NCBI RefSeq assembly: GCF_014158035.1
Contig: NZ_JACFXW010000001.1
Location: forward strand, 3,016,001-3,080,000
Source: Rhizobium sp. G21
GTDB lineage: Bacteria > Pseudomonadota > Alphaproteobacteria > Rhizobiales > Rhizobiaceae
Reading direction: 5' to 3'
DNA length: 64,000 nucleotides
Below, piece by piece: positions 56,519 through 64,000 of the stretch. Below the pieces are notes generated by a model, which was not told where the DNA came from, made no database searches, and worked only from the letters and a program-made list of their open reading frames with translations. The position numbers and the translations under genes were made by a program. The first letter of the stretch is position 1; every line of letters begins with the position of its first letter.

Positions 56519-56928
56519 AGTCGACGGTAGCGGGCGGCGGCGGCGCGTTCGATCGCGGCGGCGGTCAGCTTGTCGAGCTCCAGCCGGGCGCGCAGCAATT
56601 GCAAAAAGCGCAGCTCCGTCGGCTCGATCTGATTGTCGGCGATGGCGATCTCCACGGCCAGCGCATAGGCCGTGTCGTAGAGACGCGGCGGCAGCGCGTC
56701 GCGGATGGTTTCGAGCGCGATGTCGAGGCCTTCCGGGCCGGCGAGGATTTCCTGGGCGCGGCGGCTGGTCGGGATGACGTCTTCCTCGTCGAAGCCGGCG
56801 AACACCGGCAAGAGGCGCGCGAGTCGGGCGATGCCCTTGAGTTCGGGATCGGGCATATGGCCGTCGGAGGCCGAGGCCATCACCATCACATAGATCAGCG
56901 CCGCCTGCGCCGTCACTTTTTCCGCCAT
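56515..56928 (-). CDS. TerB-like tellurite resistance domain protein
   Basis: A 137-residue all-helical protein: 'AALIYVMVMASASDGHMPDPEL' and 'ALAVEIAIADNQIEPTELRFLQLL' carry the two acidic TerB motifs (D..i...E). Roles of TerB proteins outside ter operons are unclear. It is coupled to the TfoX_C gene. Confidence 0.87.
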   Translation of the reverse strand: MAEKVTAQAALIYVMVMASASDGHMPDPELKGIARLARLLPVFAGFDEEDVIPTSRRAQEILAGPEGLDIALETIRDALPPRLYDTAYALAVEIAIADNQIEPTELRFLQLLRARLELDKLTAAAIERAAAARYRRL

Positions 56929-57014
56929 GACATCCTCGCCAGAACTGGTTTGCTCCTCAGCAGGTAGAGCGGGGCGCGGGTGAAATCAAGATGGGCTGCG
57001 GTCGGAGAATTTTC

Positions 57015-57680
57015 CTACTGGCTGGCCCAGATGATGCGGGCGATCCAGTCGACATCGGTCGCCTCCAGCGTGCGGCCGGGATGCTCCGGATTGAGCGACA
57101 TCAGTTCGATCGTGCGCGGAGTCTGCCGCGCCAGCACTTTCGCCATCACCTCGCCCTCGCGGGTACGCACCACCACACGGTCGTTGCGGCGCACCTGCGC
57201 GCCGGGCTCGACGATCAGCACGTCGCCGTCGCGATAGAGCGGCATCATGCTGTCGCCCTGCACCTCCAGCGCATAGACGCCGGGTTTATGGGCGGGCGAG
57301 GCGGGAAATTCCACCACGTCCCAGCCCTGGCCGGCCGGAAAGCCGCCGTCGTCGAAAAAGCCGCCCGCGCCCGCCTGGGCGAAACCGAGCAGAGGGATGG
57401 GCGAGACCTGGGGCGGAAAAGCGCCGTCGGGCAGGCTCGATCCGCGGCCCACGGGCACCAGGAAGGCCATGAAGTCCTCGATGGTGGAGCCGGTGGCTTC
57501 GAGGATCTTGTGGATCGATTCCGTCGACGGCCAGCGCTGGCGGCCGTCGGCGGAACTGCGCTTGGATTTGTTGAAAGCCGTGGGGTCGAGCCCCGCCTTG
57601 CGGGCCAGGCCGGAGGGGGTCAGGTCATGCCGCGCTGCCAGGGAATCGATGGCTTCCCAGATCTTCTCATGCGAAAACAT
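57015..57680 (-). CDS. XRE-type repressor with S24 (LexA-like) peptidase domain
   Basis: The 221-residue protein has an N-terminal HTH ('GLARKAGLDPTAFNKSKR') and a C-terminal S24 domain with catalytic Ser in VQGDSMMPLY and Lys in GEVMAKVLAR. This architecture is typical of CI-like/stress-response repressors that self-cleave. I place the start at 57680 (MFSHEKIWEAI) since the longer frame is Arg/Pro-rich. It is not adjacent to phage genes. Confidence 0.88.
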   Translation of the reverse strand: MFSHEKIWEAIDSLAARHDLTPSGLARKAGLDPTAFNKSKRSSADGRQRWPSTESIHKILEATGSTIEDFMAFLVPVGRGSSLPDGAFPPQVSPIPLLGFAQAGAGGFFDDGGFPAGQGWDVVEFPASPAHKPGVYALEVQGDSMMPLYRDGDVLIVEPGAQVRRNDRVVVRTREGEVMAKVLARQTPRTIELMSLNPEHPGRTLEATDVDWIARIIWASQ

Positions 57681-57812
57681 GGCGGACGGTCCGTCAATTG
57701 GCGGCCCGCGGCGACGCGATACGAAAGGCGGGCGATGTCGTGGATCACTGGCGCGGATCTTAACCATATCCCGGCGCGCGAGTAAAGGATGCGAGGAATA
57801 AAATCCTGTGCG

Positions 57813-58472
57813 TCAATTCGCCTGCGGCAGCGCCGCGCCGATCTTACCGATCTGGATCACCGCCTGGGTGCGGCTGTCGACGTCGAGCTTGAGCAGTATG
57901 GCCGAGACATGCGCCTTGACGGTGGCTTCGGAGACGCCGAGTTCATAGGCGATCTGCTTGTTGAGCAGCCCTTCGCCGATCATGCCGAGCACGCGGGTCT
58001 GCTGCGGCGTCAGCGTCTTCAGCCGGCCGATCAGCGCGTCGATTTCATTGTCCTGATCCCGGCCCGCCTCATAGCCCGGCGGGGCGTAGACGCCGCCGTC
58101 CAGCACCGCGGCGATGGCCGCCCGGATGTCGTCTATGCCGCTCGATTTGGAGATGAAGCCGGACGCGCCGAGATCGAGCGCGCGGCGGATCGTGGCGGCG
58201 TCGTCGGTGGCCGAGACGACGGCGACGGGGATCGCCGGAAATTCCGCCCGCATCATCATCAGGCCGGATAGGCCGCTGACGCCGGGCATAGCGAGATCCA
58301 GCATCATCAGATCGGCGTCGGGATGGTCTTCGGCCGCTTTTCGAGCCTCCTCCAGCGATCCCGCCTCGACGATGGCCGTGTCCTGTCCGCCGAAAGCGAG
58401 CGCCTGTTTCAACGCCCCACGAAACAAGGGATGATCATCGGCGATGATGATCGTCGCGGAAGTTGTCTGCAT
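57813..58472 (-). CDS. LuxR-type response regulator (NarL family)
   Basis: This 219-residue regulator has receiver domain IIADDHPLFRGAL (acidic pair), phospho-Asp in LMMLDLAMPGVSG, switch VVSATDD and Lys in FISKSSG. The DNA-binding domain follows (LTPQQTRVLGMIGEGLLNKQIA; 'VSEATVKAHVSAIL'). Start at 58472 (MQTTSATI). It likely has an unlinked kinase partner. Confidence 0.9.
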   Translation of the reverse strand: MQTTSATIIIADDHPLFRGALKQALAFGGQDTAIVEAGSLEEARKAAEDHPDADLMMLDLAMPGVSGLSGLMMMRAEFPAIPVAVVSATDDAATIRRALDLGASGFISKSSGIDDIRAAIAAVLDGGVYAPPGYEAGRDQDNEIDALIGRLKTLTPQQTRVLGMIGEGLLNKQIAYELGVSEATVKAHVSAILLKLDVDSRTQAVIQIGKIGAALPQAN

Positions 58473-58666
58473 TTTCCCCCGTGAGCCTGCTGGCAAGCCC
58501 GGACTTTCTCGTTGTGAGGAGCTTATATCAGGCCCCTCGAAACGAAAAGCCTTTTGTCACGGTCTTTCGCCTTATGGCTGCAACAGCGCGGGGCCTCCCG
58601 TTGCCTCGGCTGTTTTCTTTCGCGTCGAGATGGGGTAGGCAGGCCGGAACTGGGGAAGAGGCCGAG

Positions 58667-59014
58667 ATGACCGAACTGATTTACAAGATTGTCCCCGCCG
58701 AGATCTGGCGGCAGGCGGAAAGCGATGGCGTCTTCGCGGGCGCCGGCATCGACCTGGCCGACGGCTTCATCCATTTGTCCACCGCCCGGCAGACGCGGCG
58801 GACGGCGGAGCTTTATTTCACCGGCCAGACGGGGCTCGCGCTCATCGCGATCGACGCGGCGGCTCTCGGCGCTGCGCTCCGCTTTGAGCCTTCGCGCGAC
58901 GGCGCGCTCTTCCCGCATCTCTACGGCCCCCTCCCGCTGGCCGCAGTCGAGGCGACTTATGCGCTGACGCTCGACGGCGAGGGCCAATTCATCTTTCCGG
59001 AGGAGATCCCATGA
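58667..59014 (+). CDS. DUF952 family protein
   Basis: The 115-residue protein has the family hallmarks 'IYKIVPAEIW', 'DGFIHLSTARQT' and 'FPHLYGPLP'. GGGGAAGAG precedes the ATG. DUF952 genes commonly sit before pyrD in Rhizobiales; here the stop overlaps the pyrD ATG by 4 bases. Function unknown. Confidence 0.92.
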   Translation: MTELIYKIVPAEIWRQAESDGVFAGAGIDLADGFIHLSTARQTRRTAELYFTGQTGLALIAIDAAALGAALRFEPSRDGALFPHLYGPLPLAAVEATYALTLDGEGQFIFPEEIP

Positions 59015-60099
59015 AGGACGCGCTCTGGCCGCTGATGCGGGCCGGCCTGTTTCGCCTCGATCCCGAACAGGCGCATAATCTGTCGATCCGCGCGCTGTCG
59101 CTCGGGCTCGCGCCCGCCTGCCGCATCCCGGCCGATCCGCGGCTCGCCACTCAGATCGCCGGTTTGAGTTTCCCCAATCCGATCGGGTTGGCCGCCGGCT
59201 ACGACAAGAACGCCGAAGCGCCGGAGGCCATTCTCCGGCTCGGTTTCGGCTTCACCGAAGTCGGCACGCTGACGCCCCGCCCGCAAGCGGGAAATCCCAA
59301 GCCCCGGCTGTTCAGGCTGGTCGAGGACGAAGCCGTCATCAACCGCTTCGGCTTCAACAATGAGGGCCATGCCGTGGCCTTGGCGCGGCTCGACAGGATC
59401 GACCCGCTGGCGCTGGTCGGCGTCAATATCGGCGCCAACAAGGACGCCGTCGATCGTGTGGCCGATTATGTCGCGGGCGTCAGAACCTTCTATCGCGTGG
59501 CGCGCTATTTCACCGCCAACATTTCCTCGCCCAACACGCCTGGTCTTCGCGACCTGCAGGCGCGCGACAGCCTGCGGGAGCTCCTGTCGGCTGTGCTCGC
59601 GGCGCGCGACGAGGAAGCGGCCAAGTCCGGCCGGCATGTGCCTGTGTTCCTCAAGATCGCGCCCGATCTCACCGAAGAAGGCATGGACGATATCGCCGGG
59701 GAAGCGCTGGCGAACCGGCTCGACGGGTTGATCGTCTCCAACACCACGTTGTCGCGCGAGGGTTTGCGCGATCAGCGCCAGGCGGGCGAGGCGGGCGGCA
59801 TGTCCGGCAAGCCGCTGTTCGACAAGGCGACCGCGGCGCTGGCGCGCATGCGCAAGCGGTTGGGTCCCGACTTTCCGATCATCGGCGTCGGCGGGGTGGA
59901 TTCGGCGGAGGCCGCGGCGGAGAAGATCCGCGCCGGCGCCGATCTCGTGCAGCTCTATTCGGCCATGGTCTATGGCGGCCCCGGCCTGCCTGCGCGCATC
60001 GTTTCGGGTCTCTCGCGTGTCTGCGATCGCGACGGCCTCGCCTCGATCCGCGAGATCCGCGACACGCGGCTCGATCACTGGCTGGCGCGGAAACTCTGA
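59011..60099 (+). CDS. pyrD: Quinone-dependent dihydroorotate dehydrogenase (class 2)
   Basis: The 362-residue enzyme oxidises dihydroorotate to orotate with quinone, step four of pyrimidine synthesis, at the inner membrane. FMN-binding motifs 'NPIGLAAGYDKNAEA', NRFGFNNEG, catalytic Ser in NISSPNTPGLR, LKIAPDL and 'IIGVGGVDS' are all present. The N-terminal helical region for membrane association marks class 2. Its 3' end overlaps the convergent MATE gene by 25 bases. Confidence 0.96.
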   Translation: MKDALWPLMRAGLFRLDPEQAHNLSIRALSLGLAPACRIPADPRLATQIAGLSFPNPIGLAAGYDKNAEAPEAILRLGFGFTEVGTLTPRPQAGNPKPRLFRLVEDEAVINRFGFNNEGHAVALARLDRIDPLALVGVNIGANKDAVDRVADYVAGVRTFYRVARYFTANISSPNTPGLRDLQARDSLRELLSAVLAARDEEAAKSGRHVPVFLKIAPDLTEEGMDDIAGEALANRLDGLIVSNTTLSREGLRDQRQAGEAGGMSGKPLFDKATAALARMRKRLGPDFPIIGVGGVDSAEAAAEKIRAGADLVQLYSAMVYGGPGLPARIVSGLSRVCDRDGLASIREIRDTRLDHWLARKL

Positions 60100-61415
60100 G
60101 CCCTCAGTTTCGGCACGGCGATGGCGAGAAACACGCCGCGCAGGAAGAGAAACAGGTTGAGCGACAGCCAGAGCCCGGTATTGCCCAGCGGCGCCAGCGC
60201 CCAGAGACAGAGGCCGAAGCCGGCAAAGGAGAGCAGCATCCGGTTGCGCATCGCCTTCGACCAGGCGGCGCCGATGAAGACGCCGTCCATCAGGAAGGCC
60301 AGACAGCCGCTGATGGCGGTAATCGCCGCCCAGGGCAGGTGCTGATAGGCAATAGTCCGCACCGGCTCCGAGGTCGTCAGGAAATCGATGATCGGCCGTC
60401 CCGCCACAGCGAGGATCAGGCTGGTGAGGATCGCCAGCGTCAGCGACCAGTAGCCCGTCAACCTCAGCCCCCGGTCGAATGCCGGCCGGTAGCCGGCTCC
60501 CAGCGACCGGCCGATGATGGTTTCCGCCGCGTTGGCGAGACCATCCAGCCAGAAGCCGGCCACCATGAAAAAATTCATCAGCACGGCGTTTGCGGCCAGC
60601 GTCTCCGCGCCGAATTGCGCGCCGATACGCGTCATCAGGAAGAAAGCGCCGAGCAGCACGAAAGAGCGGATCATGATGTCGGCGTTGAGCGAAAACAGCC
60701 GCGCCAGTTTGCCCCGCTCCAGCAGGCCGGCAATGCGTCGCGGATCGCGCGCGGCAAAGCCTCGGAGCACGATGATGAGCCCGGCGATCATGCCGACCAC
60801 TTCGCCTGTCACAGTCGCCAGCGCGATGCCGGCGATGCCGCCCTTCAGAACAAGCCCGAACAGCACCGACAGCGCGATATTGACTCCATTGATCAGCGCC
60901 TGCAGCAAGAGCCCGGTCTTGGAGCGGCCCTGTCCGAGCAGAAAGCCGAGGATGGCGTAATTGGCGAGCGTCGCCGGCCCCGACAGGATGCGCAGCGAAA
61001 ACCATTCCGACGTCGCCCGCGCCGCGCCCTCGGTCGGGCTCATCAGCGCGAGCCCCAGTTTCAGCAGCAAAGGGCCGACCAGCACGATCGCCGCGCCGAT
61101 CGCCAGAGCGCTGATCAGCGCCCGCCAGAACACCGCCTCCTGCTCCGCCGTCTCGCCGCGTCCCCAGGCCTGAGCCGTCAGCGCCGTGGTCGAGGCGCGC
61201 AGGAAGTTGAAGCTCGCAAAAATCAGGTCGAACAGCACGGCGCCGATAGCAAGACCCGCCAGCGCGTCGGCGTCGCCGAGCCGTCCGGCCACCGCCGTAT
61301 CGGTGATGCCGAGCAGAGGCGTGGTCAGGAAGCCGAGCGTCATCGGCAAAGCGAGGCCCAGCACCATCCGATGCGTCACCTCGAAGCCGCCGCCCTGGCT
61401 CGCCTCCGTGCGCAT
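60075..61415 (-). CDS. MATE family efflux transporter (DinF-like)
   Basis: A 446-residue membrane protein with twelve helices in two repeats ('LALPMTLGFLTTPLLGITDTAVAGRLGD' in repeat 1; 'SLNADIMIRSFVLLGAFFLMTRIGAQFG' in repeat 2), typical of the DinF branch. The start at 61415 overlaps the stop of the CAP gene (ATGA). Likely exports cationic or organic compounds. Confidence 0.92.
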   Translation of the reverse strand: MRTEASQGGGFEVTHRMVLGLALPMTLGFLTTPLLGITDTAVAGRLGDADALAGLAIGAVLFDLIFASFNFLRASTTALTAQAWGRGETAEQEAVFWRALISALAIGAAIVLVGPLLLKLGLALMSPTEGAARATSEWFSLRILSGPATLANYAILGFLLGQGRSKTGLLLQALINGVNIALSVLFGLVLKGGIAGIALATVTGEVVGMIAGLIIVLRGFAARDPRRIAGLLERGKLARLFSLNADIMIRSFVLLGAFFLMTRIGAQFGAETLAANAVLMNFFMVAGFWLDGLANAAETIIGRSLGAGYRPAFDRGLRLTGYWSLTLAILTSLILAVAGRPIIDFLTTSEPVRTIAYQHLPWAAITAISGCLAFLMDGVFIGAAWSKAMRNRMLLSFAGFGLCLWALAPLGNTGLWLSLNLFLFLRGVFLAIAVPKLRAQSFRASQ

Positions 61416-61965
61416 CAGAACAGCTTCAGAGGAAAGCGGGCTACGGAGCCGCGGCCGGGGCGCGGCTTCGAGCCGAGCACCATCGCCCAATAGGGCCTGC
61501 CGTCGGCGCTATTGACGGCGCGGACCACGCCCAGCGTTTCGAAGCGGCCCATCATATTCTCATAGTGTCGAGGCGAGGTGATCCAGGCGGCGACCGCCGC
61601 CTCCACGCTTCGCTGGCCCGATGCGATATTCTCGGCGGCCGGCAGCGGCACCTTCATCCGCCGCATGCGCGCGCCGAACTCTTCCGGGCCGAGCTTGTGG
61701 GCCATCTTGCCGGCATTGGCCATATTCTCGGCCTGATCGCGGGCGGCGGCGATGGTGACGGGATCGGCCACGAGCGGCGGTAGGCCTTTTTGGCGCGGGC
61801 CTGGTTGACCAGCGGCAGCGCCTCGACCGTCAGGTCCATGACCGGCCCGACAGGGGCGACCGGCGACAGGGCCGTGGTGGTGGAGCAGGCGGCGAGCGCC
61901 GAAAGCGCGGCAAGGCCGAGACCGGCTCTCAGTAGGCGCCGACGTGAAAGAGCGGAAGAGATCAC
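61415..61965 (-). CDS. CAP (SCP/PR1)-domain lipoprotein, frameshifted
   Basis: Adding one base near 61774-61780 joins the two halves (…ARAKKAYR|PLVADPVTI…). N-terminal lipoprotein signal 'RRRLLRAGLGLAALSALAAC' with Cys at the lipobox; then the CAP domain with 'AGKMAHKLGPEEF', GQRSVEAAVAAWITSPRHYENMM and 'VGRPYWAMVLG'-like end (here 'DGRPYWAMVLGSKP'). About 183 residues. GTG start overlaps the stop of DUF6460 (GTGA). Role unclear. Confidence 0.87.
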
Positions 61966-62231
61966 GATTTGCGCCAACTCAGCAAGCGGATCAGAATGAA
62001 GACGGGTATGACCACGGCGGCGCCGATCAGCAGATAATCGCCGACGCGGCCCAAGGCGCGGAAGCCTGTGCGCCAGAGGTCGCTGATGAAATCCTGCGTC
62101 CAATAAAAAATGTCGGCGGGATAGACGCCCAGCATATGCATGACGAAGCCGACGACCAGCGACACCACGATGAGCTTGATCGCCACACGCAGGGGCGAGT
62201 CGCCCAGAAAACGGTTCAGGCCATCGCCCAT
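61962..62231 (-). CDS. DUF6460 membrane protein
   Basis: An 89-residue protein with two membrane helices (about 15-35 and 62-82) and the family-like start 'MGDGLNRFLGDSPLRVAIKL'. I start at 62231; the longer frame is unlike a protein. It heads the minus-strand operon with the CAP and MATE genes. Confidence 0.83.
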   Translation of the reverse strand: MGDGLNRFLGDSPLRVAIKLIVVSLVVGFVMHMLGVYPADIFYWTQDFISDLWRTGFRALGRVGDYLLIGAAVVIPVFILIRLLSWRKS

Positions 62232-62326
62232 GTCACACTCCAGTTTGCGCAAACGAGGAATCGCTTGACCGCGTCGCAAGGCGGAAATTAGACAAATCCG
62301 CCCAATATGGAAAGAAATCTCCCGCC

Positions 62327-63262
62327 ATGGCTCCCAAACGCATTTTGACCTCCGGCGATCTCGTCGCCGATCGCCGCGCCGATTACGCCGCCATGTTGGC
62401 CGAAAGCGGCGACGCCCTCGCCGCCGCCGACTTGATGGAGCAGGCGCTGGAGCTCGCGCCCGGCTGGACCGCCGGCTGGGTCAAGCTCGGCGATTATCGC
62501 GAAAAGGCCGGCCTCATCGAGCCGGCGGTCGAGGCCTATCGCCGCGTGGCGGTCTCCGATGACGCCGCGCTGTTCGGCGTCGATCTCAAGCTCGCAGCAC
62601 TCGGAGCCGCCGAGACGCCGGCGCTGCCGCCGAGCGCCTATGTCGAAGGCCTGTTCGACGACTACGCCGACCGGTTCGAGACGGCTTTGGTCGAAAAGCT
62701 CGGCTATTCCGTGCCGAAAAAGCTCGCGGCGCTGATCCGTACGGCGAAGGGCGACGCGCATTTCGCGCTGGCCGTCGATCTCGGCTGCGGCACCGGGCTG
62801 CTCGGCCCGGAGATTGGCGACTGCGTGTCCGCGCTCGAAGGCTATGATCTCTCGGAAAACATGCTGGCGAAAGCCCGCGCCAAGGGCGTCTACCGCCATC
62901 TCGCTCGCGCCGATCTCTCTTTGTCTCCGGAAGCCTCCGGCCTGTTCGACGGTTTGGAGCAAGGCCGCGCCGATCTCGTCGCCGCCGCCGATGTGATGAT
63001 GTATCTCGGCGATCTCGACGCCGCCTTCGCCAATGCCGCCACGCTTTCAACGGTCGGTGGTCTCTTCGCCTTTTCGGTCGAGAAAGACGAGGCGCGGACG
63101 GGCTTCTCGCTCCGTCCCTCGCTGCGCTACGCCCATTCCCGCGCCCATGTCGAGACTATCCTCGCCCGCCACGGTTTTGCGCCCATCGCCTGCGAGGAGA
63201 CGGTGATCCGCATGGATGCGGGCCAGCCGATTACCGGCCTGTTGTTCCTGGCGCGAAAGTAG
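62327..63262 (+). CDS. TPR-containing class I SAM-dependent methyltransferase
   Basis: The 311-residue protein has N-terminal TPR-like helices ('GDALAAADLMEQALELAPGWTAGWVKLGDY') and a C-terminal methyltransferase domain with SAM motif I AVDLGCGTGLLGPEIG, 'YDLSENMLAKA' and 'AADVMMYLGDL'. The target is unknown. A 95-bp divergent gap separates it from the DUF6460 gene. Confidence 0.9.
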   Translation: MAPKRILTSGDLVADRRADYAAMLAESGDALAAADLMEQALELAPGWTAGWVKLGDYREKAGLIEPAVEAYRRVAVSDDAALFGVDLKLAALGAAETPALPPSAYVEGLFDDYADRFETALVEKLGYSVPKKLAALIRTAKGDAHFALAVDLGCGTGLLGPEIGDCVSALEGYDLSENMLAKARAKGVYRHLARADLSLSPEASGLFDGLEQGRADLVAAADVMMYLGDLDAAFANAATLSTVGGLFAFSVEKDEARTGFSLRPSLRYAHSRAHVETILARHGFAPIACEETVIRMDAGQPITGLLFLARK

Positions 63263-63285
63263 GGCCGCCCGGTTCCCTTCGTGCA

Positions 63286-63316
63286 AAAATTATGTCAGTA
63301 TAGCTGACATAATTTT
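63286..63316. promoter_or_regulatory. Perfect 13-bp palindrome upstream of the YitT gene
   Basis: Arms AAAATTATGTCAG and complement flank a 5-base centre TATAG. It lies 24 bases after the methyltransferase stop and 27 bases before the YitT start. CATAAT within the right arm could be a -10 box, so an operator overlapping a promoter is likely; a terminator is the alternative. Confidence 0.65.
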
Positions 63317-63343
63317 CAATCCTATGCGGCGCGCGGGGATAGC

Positions 63344-63967
63344 ATGGCCAAAATCGGCATCTGGAACACCGAACCGACCAAGCATTCGCTGTTCGAGGAT
63401 GCGCAAGGCGTGTTCACCGGCACGGTGCTGGCCTCGCTCGGCATCATGCTGCTCACGAAGGCTGGCCTGTTGACCGGCGGCGTCGCCGGCATGGCCTTCC
63501 TGCTGAAATACGCCTTCGGGGTGAATTTCGGTCTCGGCTTCTTCCTGATCAATCTGCCGTTCTACTATCTCGCTTATAAGCGCATGGGCAAAGCCTTCAC
63601 CATCAAGACCTTCTGCTCGGTCGGACTGCTTGCGCTTCTCACCCAGTATCAACCGCAATGGCTGGAGATCGATTATGTGCATCCGGTCTGGGCGGCGGTG
63701 CTGGGCGGCCTGTTGATCGGCATGGGCATGCTGGCGCTGTTTCGCCATCGCGCCAGCATCGGCGGCGTCGGCATTCTCGCGCTCTATCTGCAGGATCGCT
63801 TCGGCTGGCGGGCGGGCTTCGTGCAGATGAGCATCGACATGGTCATTCTCGCTCTGTCCTTCTTCGTCACCAGCCCGTTCATCGTCTTGTGTTCGGTGCT
63901 CGGCGCCGTGGCGCTGAATTTCTTCATCGCGGTCAATCACCGCACCGATCGCTATATTGCGATGTGA
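63344..63967 (+). CDS. YitT family membrane protein
   Basis: A 207-residue integral membrane protein with about five helices: 'GTVLASLGIMLLTKAGLLTGGVAGMAFLL', 'GFFLINLPFYYLAYKRMG', 'VLGGLLIGMGMLALF' and the terminal pair near 165-195 match the YitT/DUF161 family transmembrane half without the C-terminal cytosolic domain. It stands behind a palindromic operator. Confidence 0.87.
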   Translation: MAKIGIWNTEPTKHSLFEDAQGVFTGTVLASLGIMLLTKAGLLTGGVAGMAFLLKYAFGVNFGLGFFLINLPFYYLAYKRMGKAFTIKTFCSVGLLALLTQYQPQWLEIDYVHPVWAAVLGGLLIGMGMLALFRHRASIGGVGILALYLQDRFGWRAGFVQMSIDMVILALSFFVTSPFIVLCSVLGAVALNFFIAVNHRTDRYIAM

Positions 63968-64000
63968 TCGAAAGCACCTATCTTGCCGTGGAAGCGGAGG

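Noticed and set aside
1..64000. CRISPR arrays, rRNA genes or complete insertion sequences
   Set aside because: I saw no regularly spaced repeats, rRNA sequence or transposase with terminal inverted repeats anywhere in the window.

Overview
The window reads as chromosome of a GC-rich alphaproteobacterium, most likely of the Hyphomicrobiales. The reasons are two FixJ-type response regulators, a HELxQP-box histidine kinase, a DUF952-pyrD pair, a DUF6460 gene, and IclR/AraC-controlled uptake operons. No species can be named from the sequence alone.

Left core (1-14209): the tail of an acetamidase/formamidase and a double-ATPase peptide/nickel-type ABC protein; an AraC regulator; two FixJ-like response regulators; then a minus-strand group of exported alpha/beta hydrolase, YtcJ-type amidohydrolase, XapX protein and isochorismatase-type hydrolase. 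A giant kinase-like/ATPase/GAF/histidine kinase (8741-13802) follows.

Genomic island (14210-51787, about 37.6 kb): it is bounded by a 50-bp perfect direct repeat of the 3' half of a tRNA-Gln(CTG). The intact tRNA and a tyrosine integrase lie at the right end. Cargo 1 (14.5-32.4 kb) is a regulated uptake/catabolic cluster: AraC and two paralogous IclR regulators, two alpha/beta hydrolases, a small SCP2-like protein, a metallo-beta-lactamase-fold lactonase, a ribose-type ABC importer, a seven-helix opsin homologue with Arg in place of the retinal-binding Lys, a YqiK-type flotillin, a small membrane protein with a sodium:solute symporter, and a zinc alcohol dehydrogenase. Cargo 2 (32.5-36.7 kb) holds a hypothetical gene behind iteron-like repeats, a PIN-toxin/antitoxin pair with its operator, and a protein resembling plasmid replication initiators. 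Cargo 3 (36.9-50.3 kb) is a complete type 1 BREX phage-defence operon in canonical order (HTH gene, brxA, brxB, brxC, pglX, pglZ, brxL).

Right core (51.8-64 kb): Ppx/GppA phosphatase, RlmE, a VOC protein, a DHA2 transporter, TfoX-C and TerB-like proteins, an S24 repressor, a LuxR-type response regulator, DUF952, PyrD, MATE, a CAP lipoprotein, DUF6460, a TPR-methyltransferase and a YitT protein.

A striking feature is eleven single-base losses (always -1) that split otherwise intact genes inside and outside the island: kinase twice, ABC ATPase, small membrane protein, ADH, brxL, brxB, brxA, ppx, DHA2 transporter and CAP protein. Most fall in short homopolymers or GC-repeats. I read these mainly as base-calling/assembly indels, so the BREX operon and the importer should be treated as probably intact. 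The in-frame stop in the integrase is a different kind of lesion and may be real.
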